Source: Candidatus Gastranaerophilales bacterium
Lineage (GTDB): Bacteria; Cyanobacteriota; Vampirovibrionia; Gastranaerophilales; Gastranaerophilaceae
Reading direction: 5' to 3'
DNA length: 60,882 nt
Assembly (NCBI GenBank): GCA_944325575.1
Contig: CALVAR010000012.1
Span: 1-60,882, forward strand
Positions 51,039 through 59,452 of this stretch are shown one piece after another; the stretch's first letter is position 1, and the number at the start of each line of letters is the position of its first letter. The notes beneath the pieces are model-generated. The model did not search any database. It had not been told where the DNA came from and saw only the letters and a list, made by a program, of their open reading frames with translations. The translations under genes and the position numbers were made by a program.

Positions 51039-51057
51039 ACTCGGGCACCTACCCTTA
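51039..51057 (-). pseudogene. 19-base fragment of tRNA-Tyr
   Basis: A 19-base string (TAAGGGTAGGTGCCCGAGT) that is identical to the 5' part of the tRNA-Tyr gene (50883-50901) occurs again 156 bases upstream in the transcript, followed by unrelated sequence. A hairpin with AAAAAAGAT/ATCTTTTTT (about 50995-51018) lies between. Confidence 0.7.
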
Positions 51058-51088
51058 TTATTAATTATCTGCACTCTCAAAAGGAATC

Positions 51089-51160
51089 TGCCTTCGACGG
51101 GATTTGAACCCGTGGCCTCTCCCTTACCAAGGGAGTGCGCTACCCCTGCGCTACGAAGGC
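51089..51160 (-). tRNA. tRNA-Thr (anticodon GGT)
   Basis: 72 bases. Acceptor GCCTTCG/CGAAGGC, anticodon stem-loop CTCCC-TTGGTAA-GGGAG with GGT, T arm CGGG-TTCAAAT-CCCG. No encoded CCA. Reads ACC/ACT codons. Confidence 0.95.
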
Positions 51161-51177
51161 GCAGATTATAAAAAAAC

Positions 51178-51249
51178 TGCCGAAGATAGGAATCGAACCT
51201 ACAACCTACGGTTTACAAAACCGTTGCTCTACCATTGAGCCACTTCGGC
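51178..51249 (-). tRNA. tRNA-Thr (anticodon TGT)
   Basis: 72 bases. Acceptor GCCGAAG/CTTCGGC, anticodon stem-loop ACGGT-TTTGTAA-ACCGT with TGT, T arm TAGG-TTCGATT-CCTA. No encoded CCA. First gene of the tRNA cluster; 50 bases after the TPR protein gene, perhaps on the same transcript. Confidence 0.95.
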
Positions 51250-51300
51250 TTGATACGTCTTAACAACGTGTAACTATCATATTAAGGACATATAAAAGTG

Positions 51301-52794
51301 TCAAGTGGTCAAAAATATTTTTTTTAATTCATTTTGTATTTCTTCTACCACACTTCCCCAATGCCAGTGTTCTTTTTGCTTAAAAATCGTTACACTGTCA
51401 TACCATGGTGTTGTTTTATTATCATCAAACCATCTCCACTCGCTTGCATATGGTAGCATCAAAAAAGTTTTTACCCCGAGAGCACCCGCCAGATTTGCCG
51501 CAGCTGTATCTATTGTAATAAACAAATCCAGATTCAAAAGCTTTGATGCCGTATCATAAAAATCACCCAAATCTCCGCCGATATCAACTATTTGGGGAAA
51601 CTCTCCAATCTGGTTTTCTCTGTCATCTTTGACAAATCCGTAAAACTTACATTGCTCCATACTCAATAGGGGCGCCAATTCCTTTAATTTTACAGCTCTG
51701 TTTTCATATCCGTCATAGTTGCCCTGCCAGAACAAGCCTATTCTTTTACACTCTGTGTTATAACGTTCATCCATAGATTTTTCAGCTTTCAAATATCCGG
51801 CAGAAAAAGGTATATTATCAAAATCCATACCCAGATGATAATTGAGATACATTATATTATCGCTGAAATCATAATTTCCGTCATTTGTATATGCTATCTC
51901 TATATCGGGAAAATTGTATTCAAACAGCCTTCTAAGCTGTGAAGAACAATAAAAACGCACCTTTTGAAATTTTTCTTTTACAAGATTCAAGTATCTGCAA
52001 AACATAAGCTGGTCGCCAAAGCCGGAATCATAATAAACAAGCAGTGTTTTATCAGCGTGTATGGCACCGTCCCAGTGATTTTTATACTGTGCGGCAACTT
52101 GCGGTTTTTTTGTCATGTAATATTTATATCCGTTTTTAAAATCCTTTTGAGACAAATAAGACATACCAAGGCTCAAAAGGCTGATTTCACTCTGCGGCTT
52201 CAGTTTTAATGCCTGTTTTAAACAATTTACGGATTCCGGAAAATTTCTCTGCATTCTGTACCACACGCCGAGATTGTGCAGTGCTTCGTAATTCTGTTTG
52301 ATTTTCAAAGATTTTATATAACATTCCTTTGCGGATTTATAATCATGCTTTTGCTCGTACAAAAGCCCTATGTTATTCCACCCGACAGCATCTTTGGGTT
52401 CAAGCGCAAGACACTTATTAAAAAACTCTATCCCTTTGTCTGTTTGTCCCGCCTTTTTAGCCATTTGAGCAAAATTTCTTATAAAATCCACATTATCGGG
52501 CTCAAATTCCACGGCTTTTGCAAAACACTCCATAGACTTTTCATACTCGGTTTTTCGGTAATATGCCAGACCGAGATTCTGAAAATATTCGGCACAAGGA
52601 AAACCTGAAACCGCATCTTGAAAATACTCTGCAGCCGTATCAAAATCCGATTGCTGCAGATATATTAACCCGATAAGATTTGATACATCGGGCTGTTTTG
52701 GGTTTTCTTTAAGAAATTCCAGATATATTTTTCTGGCTTCATCAAGCTTTCCCTGTGATTGTAAATTCAGCGCTTCACTAATATCAACAGCCAT
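51301..52794 (-). CDS. TPR protein with GT9/GT41-like C-terminal domain
   Basis: 497 residues. About six tetratricopeptide repeats (residues 5-230), e.g. AEYFQNLGLAYYRKTEYEKSMECFAKAVEFEPDN and AVGWNNIGLLYEQKHDYKSAKECYIKSLKI. The rest (about 240-490) resembles the glycosyltransferase domain found after TPRs: TLLVYYDSGFGDQLMFCRYL, RIGLFWQGNYDGYENRAVKLKEL, and DLFITIDTAAANLAGALGVKTFLMLPYASEWRWF. It may add a sugar to a protein or surface polymer. The gene is read in the same direction as the 227-residue gene upstream, nine bases away. Confidence 0.88.
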   Translation of the reverse strand: MAVDISEALNLQSQGKLDEARKIYLEFLKENPKQPDVSNLIGLIYLQQSDFDTAAEYFQDAVSGFPCAEYFQNLGLAYYRKTEYEKSMECFAKAVEFEPDNVDFIRNFAQMAKKAGQTDKGIEFFNKCLALEPKDAVGWNNIGLLYEQKHDYKSAKECYIKSLKIKQNYEALHNLGVWYRMQRNFPESVNCLKQALKLKPQSEISLLSLGMSYLSQKDFKNGYKYYMTKKPQVAAQYKNHWDGAIHADKTLLVYYDSGFGDQLMFCRYLNLVKEKFQKVRFYCSSQLRRLFEYNFPDIEIAYTNDGNYDFSDNIMYLNYHLGMDFDNIPFSAGYLKAEKSMDERYNTECKRIGLFWQGNYDGYENRAVKLKELAPLLSMEQCKFYGFVKDDRENQIGEFPQIVDIGGDLGDFYDTASKLLNLDLFITIDTAAANLAGALGVKTFLMLPYASEWRWFDDNKTTPWYDSVTIFKQKEHWHWGSVVEEIQNELKKIFLTT

Positions 52795-52803
52795 AAAAAC
52801 CTA

Positions 52804-53487
52804 TTACTGTCTTGCTTCTTCGTGATAGATACCGCCGCCGCAGATTGTTTCTATTACCTTCAAAAGGAATTCTCTCGGGGCATCCATATGATTTATATAA
52901 AACTCTTTGTTTCCGAGATGGTTAATTTTAATTATACAGTTCTGTCCTCTTTCCGCAGGAACAAACAGAGAGGACACTTCGTGATTTAATACGGCCTCAA
53001 GCTGCTCATCTTCCTTTACGTCTTTAATTATCTCGTTAAAATTGCCCTTCATTGCAATAATTCTGTTAGAAATCATGGGCATTTCAACACCCCTGTAAAG
53101 CGCCTGCGGCTGGTTATTCCAGCGGGTAGTAAAGCTGATTGTGTGCCACAAAATATGCAGAATCAGCACAGACTTTGTTTCATCTTCTTCAAAATAAATG
53201 TTATCCGTGGCAACACCCCTTGCACCGAAAGACTGTTTTAAATAATCAACGGTAGAGCGCATGTTGTCTGTAATTTTTACAAATACTTCGGATGCATTCA
53301 TTGTAGAGCGCTGATATTCCAAAAATTGTTTATACATGTGTGTTGAGACAAGATTTATCCTCTCCTGTATAACAGAAGATTTTCTTATTGAAGTCTCAAG
53401 ATTATCAAAGCTGTTAAAATTGTTGTCCAAATTGTCTCTCTTCTCAACCGGATACAATTCCGGATTATCCCTGAAAATATTGTACAC
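52804..53487 (-). CDS. Unrecognised 227-residue protein
   Basis: Not recognised. Soluble, no signal peptide; helical N-terminal half (ETSIRKSSVIQERINLVSTHMYKQFLEYQRSTMNASEVFVKITDNMRS) and a mixed C-terminal half (SVLILHILWHTISFTTRWNNQPQALYRG, ending GGGIYHEEARQ). The start is a GTG without a Shine-Dalgarno. It precedes the TPR glycosyltransferase gene by nine bases on the same strand, suggesting related roles, and diverges from the YvyF-like flagellar gene. Confidence 0.75.
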   Translation of the reverse strand: MYNIFRDNPELYPVEKRDNLDNNFNSFDNLETSIRKSSVIQERINLVSTHMYKQFLEYQRSTMNASEVFVKITDNMRSTVDYLKQSFGARGVATDNIYFEEDETKSVLILHILWHTISFTTRWNNQPQALYRGVEMPMISNRIIAMKGNFNEIIKDVKEDEQLEAVLNHEVSSLFVPAERGQNCIIKINHLGNKEFYINHMDAPREFLLKVIETICGGGIYHEEARQ

Positions 53488-53638
53488 AAAAATTTACATT
53501 ACTTGTACAGTTTTGCAATTTTTTTTTACAATACAACACACTTTATATTATCTTGCTTAACTCTTTTACTACTTTGGTTACTTGCTTTTTCACACCTATT
53601 TAGCTAAGATTTTACTAAGAGAAATGAGGATAGATAAT

Positions 53639-53980
53639 ATGGCTAATGTAGCTAATTGTAAAAAATGCGGAACATTATTTTTGCAAACATCAAAAAGAGA
53701 TATTTGCGACAAATGTTTTGAAGCGCAAAATAAATTAATTTCGGAAATAAATTCTTTTGTTTTATCTTCTCCTTTAGAAACAATTGCGCTTGAAGATCTT
53801 CTTAAAAGGTTTGATTTATCAAGAGACGAATTCGAAGCATTATTTAACGCCGGAAAATTTGTAAAAATAGGACAAAAAGTTACTTTTGTATGTGCAAAGT
53901 GCGGAAAGACAGTTCCTATTGCAAACAAAACAAACTTTATTTGCAGCAATTGTGCTAAAAAATTACAAAATGAAATTTAA
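53639..53980 (+). CDS. YvyF-like zinc-ribbon protein, flagellar-associated
   Basis: 113 residues. An N-terminal Cys4 ribbon (NCKKCGTLFLQTSKRDICDKC), a middle helical region resembling a winged helix (IALEDLLKRFDLSRDEFEALFNAGKFVKIG) and a second C-terminal Cys4 ribbon (FVCAKCGKTVPIANKTNFICSNCAKK). The order ribbon, HTH-like segment and the phrase CKKCGTLF match YvyF, found beside flgM in other flagellated bacteria. ATG at 53639 with GAGGA eight bases before it. The formyltransferase gene starts four bases after its stop. Confidence 0.75.
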   Translation: MANVANCKKCGTLFLQTSKRDICDKCFEAQNKLISEINSFVLSSPLETIALEDLLKRFDLSRDEFEALFNAGKFVKIGQKVTFVCAKCGKTVPIANKTNFICSNCAKKLQNEI

Positions 53981-53983
53981 CGG

Positions 53984-54946
53984 ATGAAGATAGTAGTTGT
54001 CGGATACGATAAAATGTTTTCCAGCCTTATTTTGGGTACATTAGAATCTCAAAATAAGATTGTTGGCGTCTTCAGGCATGAAAGAGTATCCATACATCCG
54101 TTCTGGCTTTTCTTTAAAGATATTTTTGCACCAGGAAGAGATTTGTCCTTTTTAAAAAGCTATAATCTCCATGAAATAAAAGCCAGAAGCGTTAATTCAA
54201 AGACCTTCAAAAGAGAAATTTTGAAACTGAATCCGGATATAATTCTTGTCGGTTCATGGAGTGAAAAATTCAAAAAGTCTATAATCGAACTGCCAAAAAT
54301 CGGTACAATAAACTGTCATCCGTCTCTTTTGCCAAAATATAGAGGTCCAAATCCATATATGAGAGTTATTATGAACGGTGAAAAAGAAACAGGCGTAACT
54401 TTTCATCTTATGGATGAAAATCTGGATACCGGCCCTATATTAATGCAAAAGAAAATAGATATTGTACAGGGCTTTAACGGCGACACCGGAGAGACGCTCA
54501 AAAATAAATGCTGCAATCTTGCAAAATCAGCGGTCTGTGAGCTTTTAACATCGTTAAATGATGATATGATAATCCCTATCAACCAGAGCAAAAAAGAAGC
54601 AACATACTATCCGCAAATCAGCGAAAAGGATATTCTGGTTGATTTTACAAAGACAGCTGCGGAAATTAATGCACTGATAAGAGCGCTTACGCCATGGCAG
54701 CCCGCTTATATTGCACACAAAAATACTTTCTTTAAAATAAAAGGCTCGGTAAAATTCTTTGAAAACAAAACAAAAATTAAAAAGCCTGCCGTTATATTAA
54801 AGAAAAAAGGTAATATGCTCTGGATAACAACAGGTGATAACAAAATTGCAAAAATCAGCAAAGTGTCACTTTTTGGCACATTTTGCGGTCTGTTAACACC
54901 GCTTTATATGAGATTTTGCGTCAAAGCGGGCGACATTTGCAGATAA
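53984..54946 (+). CDS. Formyltransferase of the Fmt family (divergent)
   Basis: 320 residues. Formyl-transferase core: IGTINCHPSLLPKYRGPNPYMRVIMNG (with the catalytic His-x-Ser/Thr-Leu-Leu-Pro motif and an N-x-H), ETGVTFHLMDENLDTGPIL (catalytic Asp), and an Fmt-type C-terminal part EATYYPQISEKDILVDFTKTAAEINALIRALTPWQPAYI. The N-terminal third lacks the usual Fmt GTPxFA start and is replaced by GYDKMFSSLILGTLESQNKIVGVFRHE. It could be the cell's methionyl-tRNA formyltransferase or a sugar N-formyltransferase. Four bases after the YvyF-like gene, hence cotranscribed. Confidence 0.8.
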   Translation: MKIVVVGYDKMFSSLILGTLESQNKIVGVFRHERVSIHPFWLFFKDIFAPGRDLSFLKSYNLHEIKARSVNSKTFKREILKLNPDIILVGSWSEKFKKSIIELPKIGTINCHPSLLPKYRGPNPYMRVIMNGEKETGVTFHLMDENLDTGPILMQKKIDIVQGFNGDTGETLKNKCCNLAKSAVCELLTSLNDDMIIPINQSKKEATYYPQISEKDILVDFTKTAAEINALIRALTPWQPAYIAHKNTFFKIKGSVKFFENKTKIKKPAVILKKKGNMLWITTGDNKIAKISKVSLFGTFCGLLTPLYMRFCVKAGDICR

Positions 54947-55002
54947 ATCTGTACGGCAGCAGACGGAGAATATTACAATCATAACCAGTACATATAGTCA
55001 GA

Positions 55003-55188
55003 CTATCCTGCATAAAAGAATCTGGAGTTGCAGCCGCCTTCTCCTATCTTCATTCTTATAGATTTAAGGCACTTAGGACATCTGCCGACATAAGCAGTGC
55101 CTTCTTTATTTTTATAAACTCTGCCGTAAACTCCGCAGCAGGTAAACATTACGCCCACAAAATTTTTTGTTGATGGATTGTTATACAT
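55003..55188 (-). CDS. Small zinc-ribbon-like protein
   Basis: 61 residues with two cysteine pairs: CCGVYGRVYKN and RCPKCLKSI, and a Gly-rich end GEGGCNSRFFYAG. Compact, probably binds one zinc ion. No membrane segment. Function unknown; similar small proteins recur in gut bacterial genomes, by my recollection only. Read in the same direction as the 72-residue gene upstream. Confidence 0.7.
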   Translation of the reverse strand: MYNNPSTKNFVGVMFTCCGVYGRVYKNKEGTAYVGRCPKCLKSIRMKIGEGGCNSRFFYAG

Positions 55189-55278
55189 AAGTTACACCTT
55201 ATTAATTCAATAAAATGTTTCTTATATTATTATACAACTTTATTGTGTAACCGTCATAAAATTCGGGTATTTGGATGG

Positions 55279-55497
55279 CTATTCAGACAAAACCTGCGGA
55301 ATATCGACATCCGGCTTGCCCAAAACTCTAACCAATTCCAATACAGATGCTTTCATCTGGCATTTTTGCGAGGTACCGTTAAAAAAGTCCGTATAAAAAC
55401 ATCCTTCGCACACACACCCTCTTTTATAACATTCCAATGCTGTATTAGTCCATCTTCTTACAGCAATAGATCTTCCCATGTCTCTGCTTCTTAGCAC
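55279..55497 (-). CDS. Small cysteine-motif protein
   Basis: 72 residues. A basic N-terminus (LRSRDMGRSIAVRRWTNTALECY) is followed by KRGCVCEGCFYTDFF, a C-x-C-x2-C cluster that could bind a metal, then QKCQMKASVLELVRVLGKPD. GTG start at 55497 with GGGAGGA nine bases upstream, the strongest ribosome binding site in this stretch. Role unknown; lies between the small zinc-ribbon gene and fliF, on the other strand from fliF. Confidence 0.7.
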   Translation of the reverse strand: MLRSRDMGRSIAVRRWTNTALECYKRGCVCEGCFYTDFFNGTSQKCQMKASVLELVRVLGKPDVDIPQVLSE

Positions 55498-55869
55498 TTA
55501 GTTCATCCTCCCGAAGTAAGTCCCCTAATCTGATTTTGAAAGGGTCCCCATCCCTTTTTATTTTTACTTGTGTCCGCATTTGATCCCAACTATTGCGGGC
55601 ATGAATTACTCTTTTTCTTATTATATAGACAAAAACCCTTTTTACAAGGCAATCATGAGGAATTGTTAAGTTATATTTCAATGCTTGATTAGCTTGGAAC
55701 TCAAGCGTTTAAAGTTTTTTAAGAATCCGCAATTCAGATGATGACATGCTTTTGACGGTTTGACATCATGTAAACCATGTCAGAGCACATGTTTTCATGT
55801 GATTTAATAATGGTTAAGAAATGTAAATATTTGTCAGGGCAGGATGGAAATTAACGTAATTTAACATAT

Positions 55870-55898
55870 TTGAATCGGTCTTAAAAATAGTCTATATT
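55870..55898 (+). promoter_or_regulatory. Candidate promoter of fliFGHI
   Basis: TTGAAT (55870-55875), 17 bases, TATATT (55893-55898): a sigma-70-type pair with a ~60-base leader before the TTG start of fliF. No TAAA-N15-GCCGATAA FliA box is seen. The upstream gap 55498-55870 also contains TGACAT-N10-ATGTCA (about 55760-55781), otherwise nothing recognised. Confidence 0.5.
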
Positions 55899-55966
55899 TT
55901 TAATATGGCTGTAGTGTAGCTAAAATTTCGCACTGCCGATTAGACAATATCAGACAAGGGGAAAAG

Positions 55967-57547
55967 TTGGAAAATAACTATTTTAAACTGTTTATAGATG
56001 ACTTAACAAAGCTCTGGGGAGGGCTCGAAGTCGGACAAAAACTGGGAATAATTGTCCTGAGTGCAATTACGCTGGTTGCTGCTTCATTTTTCATTATGAA
56101 GTCAATGGAGCCCAACTGGTCTGTATTATATTCGGATTTATCCCCGCAGGATGCTGCTGCAGTTACGGAAAGTCTCAAAAAAGGCGGATATCCTTTTAAG
56201 CTTTCTGCTGATAAAAAATCTATTATGGTTCCGCAGGAAATGCAGGATGACCTTAGAATATATGTAGCGGAAAACGATCTTATTCAGGATTCGTCTCCGG
56301 GGTTTGAGCTTTTGGATGAAATGCAGTTAGGCTCAACGGATTTTAAAAACAAACTTACAAAACAAAGAATATATCAAGGCGAGCTTACACGTTCCATTGA
56401 AAAAATGAGCGGCGTAAGAAAAGCAAGGGTGCAGATTGCGGATCCGGAGCGTTCTGTTTTTGCTGAAAGAGATGAAGCTCCTACTGCATCGGTAATGCTG
56501 ATTTTAGAACCCGGATACAAGCTTAAAACTTCACAGGTAAAAGCTATTAAAAACCTTGTTGCTTATGCTATTCCGAGACTTACTCCGGAAAAAGTTTTCC
56601 TGACGGATCAATCCGGAAACAATCTCTCCGATGAAATTGAAAAAAATTCCAATGATATAGAAAGCTACAAAACAAACTTTGAAACACAGACAGCCAAAAA
56701 GATTCAGTCCGTGCTTGATAAAATAGTCGGCCCTGACAATGCATCGGTTCAGGTTAGTGCGGATATAGATTTTAATTCCACACGTTCGACAATAGAGAGT
56801 TACCTTCCTGTCGGAGATTCACAGCAGGGGGTTTTAACTTCTTCTCAAACGGAAAGAGAAAACTATGAAAACCCGAACCCGAATACTACAGGCGCTCTGA
56901 CAGGTACAAACAATCCGCCTCCTGTTAACCCGCAAACAGGACAGAGCAAAAATCTCAATTATCAAAAAGAAAAAACATCTGCCAATTACAGTGTTTCAAA
57001 AGAAGTTAAGCAGATAATATATGCACCCGGTTCCGTAAAAAGAATGACGATTGCTGTTGCGGTAAATAAAATTTTGACAACAGAAGAAAAAGAAGAACTT
57101 CGCAATCTTATTGCTTCTGCAAGCGGTGCTGATTTTAACAGAGGTGACGTTATCAATGTAACAAGCCTTGAATTCTCGGCAAAAGAAAGTGTCGAAGCAG
57201 TTGCGGAAAAAGAAGCCAAAGAATTTAAGACACAGCAGACTCAGGAAATTGTTGTTAACAAACTCGTTCCTATGATGGTAATCCTTATCCTCGGATTGGT
57301 TGCTCTGTTTGTATTCCGCTCAATGTTTGGCAAAGCATCAGACAGAGATGAGTTTGATGAAGAATATCAGGAACAGCAGCAGACTATTACAGACAATCTG
57401 ATTGATAAATTTGAAGTTGAGTCTCTGCCGCAGATTGAAGCAAAACTCAATCCCGAACTTGATAAACTGAAAACGGATTTGACGGATACAATTATGTCTG
57501 ACCCGTCAGAAGCGGCAAAAATACTTATTTCTTATATTAAGGACTAA
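55967..57547 (+). CDS. fliF: Flagellar MS-ring protein FliF
   Basis: Builds the membrane MS ring. First membrane helix at about residues 27-47 (LGIIVLSAITLVAASFFIM), then the YscJ/FliF domain with WSVLYSDLSPQDAAAVTESLKKGGYPFKLS and RIYQGELTRSIEKMSGVRKARVQIADPERSVF, the FliF C domain (SVLDKIVGPDNASVQVSADIDF), a second membrane helix near 440-460 and a short FliG-binding cytoplasmic tail. Length 526 is usual. TTG start with AAGGGG five bases upstream. First gene of fliF-fliG-fliH-fliI. Confidence 0.96.
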   Translation: MENNYFKLFIDDLTKLWGGLEVGQKLGIIVLSAITLVAASFFIMKSMEPNWSVLYSDLSPQDAAAVTESLKKGGYPFKLSADKKSIMVPQEMQDDLRIYVAENDLIQDSSPGFELLDEMQLGSTDFKNKLTKQRIYQGELTRSIEKMSGVRKARVQIADPERSVFAERDEAPTASVMLILEPGYKLKTSQVKAIKNLVAYAIPRLTPEKVFLTDQSGNNLSDEIEKNSNDIESYKTNFETQTAKKIQSVLDKIVGPDNASVQVSADIDFNSTRSTIESYLPVGDSQQGVLTSSQTERENYENPNPNTTGALTGTNNPPPVNPQTGQSKNLNYQKEKTSANYSVSKEVKQIIYAPGSVKRMTIAVAVNKILTTEEKEELRNLIASASGADFNRGDVINVTSLEFSAKESVEAVAEKEAKEFKTQQTQEIVVNKLVPMMVILILGLVALFVFRSMFGKASDRDEFDEEYQEQQQTITDNLIDKFEVESLPQIEAKLNPELDKLKTDLTDTIMSDPSEAAKILISYIKD

Positions 57548-57554
57548 TTAAAAA

Positions 57555-58580
57555 ATGGCAGCAGAATTAACATACGAAACCATGACACAAAGACAAAAAG
57601 TTGCGGCACTTTTAATAGCGCTTGGACCGTCTACGGCTTCGGAAATTTTAAAAAACATTAAAGATGACGATATTTTGGAACAAATAACATTTGATATTGC
57701 TAGCTTGAATAAAGTTCCGTCAGAAATATTGAATCAGGTTCTGGAAGAATTTCACTCCCTTTTTTTAGCCAGTGATTATCTCTCATCAGGCGGTACGCAG
57801 TATGCAAGAACACTTTTAGAAAAAGCTTACGGCGTGGAACAGGCACAGAATATGCTCGGTCGTCTGGTCAACTTATTGACCACAAACCCGTTTCAGTTTT
57901 TTAATGATGCTGATCCGTCGCAGCTTGCCACATCATTCCAAAATGAAAATCCGCAGCTGATAGCACTTATACTTGCATATTTAAAACCGGAAAACTCGGC
58001 AAAAGTTCTAAACAGTCTTCCTCCGGAAGTGCAGGCGCAGGTTGCATTTAAAATTGCAGACATGAGTTCTACAAATCCGGAAATTATTTCCGAAATAGAA
58101 AAAATTGTAGAAGGTAAATTTTCTTCAGTTGTTGCTCAGGACTTTTCAAAAGCAGGAGGTGTCGGTGCTCTGGCAAGTATTTTGAACCGTTCCGACCGTG
58201 CTACGGAAAAGAATGTACTTGAATATCTCGAAGTCAAAAATCTTGAACTTGCAGAAGGCGTAAGAGAGCTGATGTTTGTATTCGAAGACATTATACAGCT
58301 TAAGGACAACGCTATTCAAAGAATTATACGTGAAGTCGAAACAAAAGACCTTGCTATTTCACTTAAAGGTGTACGTGAAGAGATTAAAGAAAAAATTTAC
58401 AGCAACATGTCAGAGCGTGCACAGGCAATGCTTAAAGAAGAACTCGAATACATGGGACCTGTACGTGCAAAAGAAGTACAGGAAAAACAGACAAAAATTG
58501 TCGGCATTATACGTGCTCTGGAATCTGCCGGTGAAATTGTCATAACAAGAGACACTGCAGAGGACGAATACATTGAGTAG
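57555..58580 (+). CDS. fliG: Flagellar motor switch protein FliG
   Basis: C-ring torque-generating subunit. N domain (YETMTQRQKVAALLIALGPSTASEILKNI), middle domain with the EHPQ-equivalent QNENPQLIALILAYLKPENSAKVL, and C domain with ELREG-like LAEGVRELMFVFEDIIQLKDNAIQRIIREV and DLAISLKGVREEIKEKIYSNMSERAQAMLKEE, including the charged residues that meet MotA. Length 341 is normal. Starts seven bases after fliF; its end overlaps the fliH start by eight bases. Confidence 0.96.
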   Translation: MAAELTYETMTQRQKVAALLIALGPSTASEILKNIKDDDILEQITFDIASLNKVPSEILNQVLEEFHSLFLASDYLSSGGTQYARTLLEKAYGVEQAQNMLGRLVNLLTTNPFQFFNDADPSQLATSFQNENPQLIALILAYLKPENSAKVLNSLPPEVQAQVAFKIADMSSTNPEIISEIEKIVEGKFSSVVAQDFSKAGGVGALASILNRSDRATEKNVLEYLEVKNLELAEGVRELMFVFEDIIQLKDNAIQRIIREVETKDLAISLKGVREEIKEKIYSNMSERAQAMLKEELEYMGPVRAKEVQEKQTKIVGIIRALESAGEIVITRDTAEDEYIE

Positions 58581-59445
58581 AATTCAAGGGGATAAGGTTA
58601 ATTTCGGCAACTCATTTGTTCTGAATGCGGAAGGCAAATCTCAGCTGAACAAAGAAATTTCCGATGCACAGCTGATTGCGGATTCTATAATTGCAGAAGC
58701 AAAAAAACAGGCTGCCGCTCTGGTTTCACAGGCAAAAACACAGGCCGAACAGACCATGTCTCAGGCTCTATCCAGCGCAGAAGCCTCTAAAGATGAAATT
58801 ACTGCAGAATCCAGACGTCAGGGTTTTGAAGAAGGCTATGCCGATGGAAAAGAAAAGATTCTGACAGAGATGGAAGATCTTATCTACAATCTGGACAATT
58901 TTGCCAAATGCAGATTTGAAATGAAAAACAGAATAATAAAATCACTGCATACAGATATACTGGAGCTTGTTCTCAATATTTCCGAAAAAATTTGCAAGGT
59001 AAAAATAACACAAGATAAAGAAATACTCGAAAAAGTTATTGAAAATGCAATTTCAATGCTAAAAGAAAAAGAATCAGTAACCATAATTGTTAATCCGGAA
59101 ATGGCAAACAAGATTTATGAAATTTCTGATGATATCAAAGACAAAATTCATAATCTGGAACATATAAAAATAATCGAGGATTCTTCAGTTTCGCCCGACG
59201 GTACAATTGTAGAATCGGTAGGTTCGAGAATCGATGCAAGAGTAAGCGCACAGATAGAACAGATTGCGCACAAGCTTTTTGCCGAACTAAACTCTACTCC
59301 GGAGTCCAAGCTGGTAAAAGAATTGGCTGACGAAGACCCCGGTGACAATATAAGAGAAATCGGCAGAGATTATCATCAGCAGGAAATTGTCCAGCCTGAA
59401 ATCGAAGATTTTCAGGATTTTAACACCGATAATGACATAAATTAA
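58573..59445 (+). CDS. fliH: Flagellar export protein FliH
   Basis: Regulator/stator of the export ATPase FliI. A long helical N-terminal part with AEAKKQAAALVSQAKTQAEQ and the segment QGFEEGYADGKEKILTEMEDLI, then the FliH/HrpE C-terminal domain (about 110-240) with VKITQDKEILEKVIENAISMLKEKESVTIIVNPEMA and SVSPDGTIVESVGSRIDARVSAQIEQI. An acidic ~45-residue tail ends it. The start is a TTG that overlaps the last codons of fliG, so translation is probably coupled. Confidence 0.92.
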   Translation: MSRIQGDKVNFGNSFVLNAEGKSQLNKEISDAQLIADSIIAEAKKQAAALVSQAKTQAEQTMSQALSSAEASKDEITAESRRQGFEEGYADGKEKILTEMEDLIYNLDNFAKCRFEMKNRIIKSLHTDILELVLNISEKICKVKITQDKEILEKVIENAISMLKEKESVTIIVNPEMANKIYEISDDIKDKIHNLEHIKIIEDSSVSPDGTIVESVGSRIDARVSAQIEQIAHKLFAELNSTPESKLVKELADEDPGDNIREIGRDYHQQEIVQPEIEDFQDFNTDNDIN

Positions 59446-59452
59446 AACAACA

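Noticed and set aside
55445-55681. 78-codon minus-strand frame upstream of the 72-residue gene
   Set aside because: Overlaps the better-supported 72-residue gene in another frame and contains that gene's ribosome binding site.
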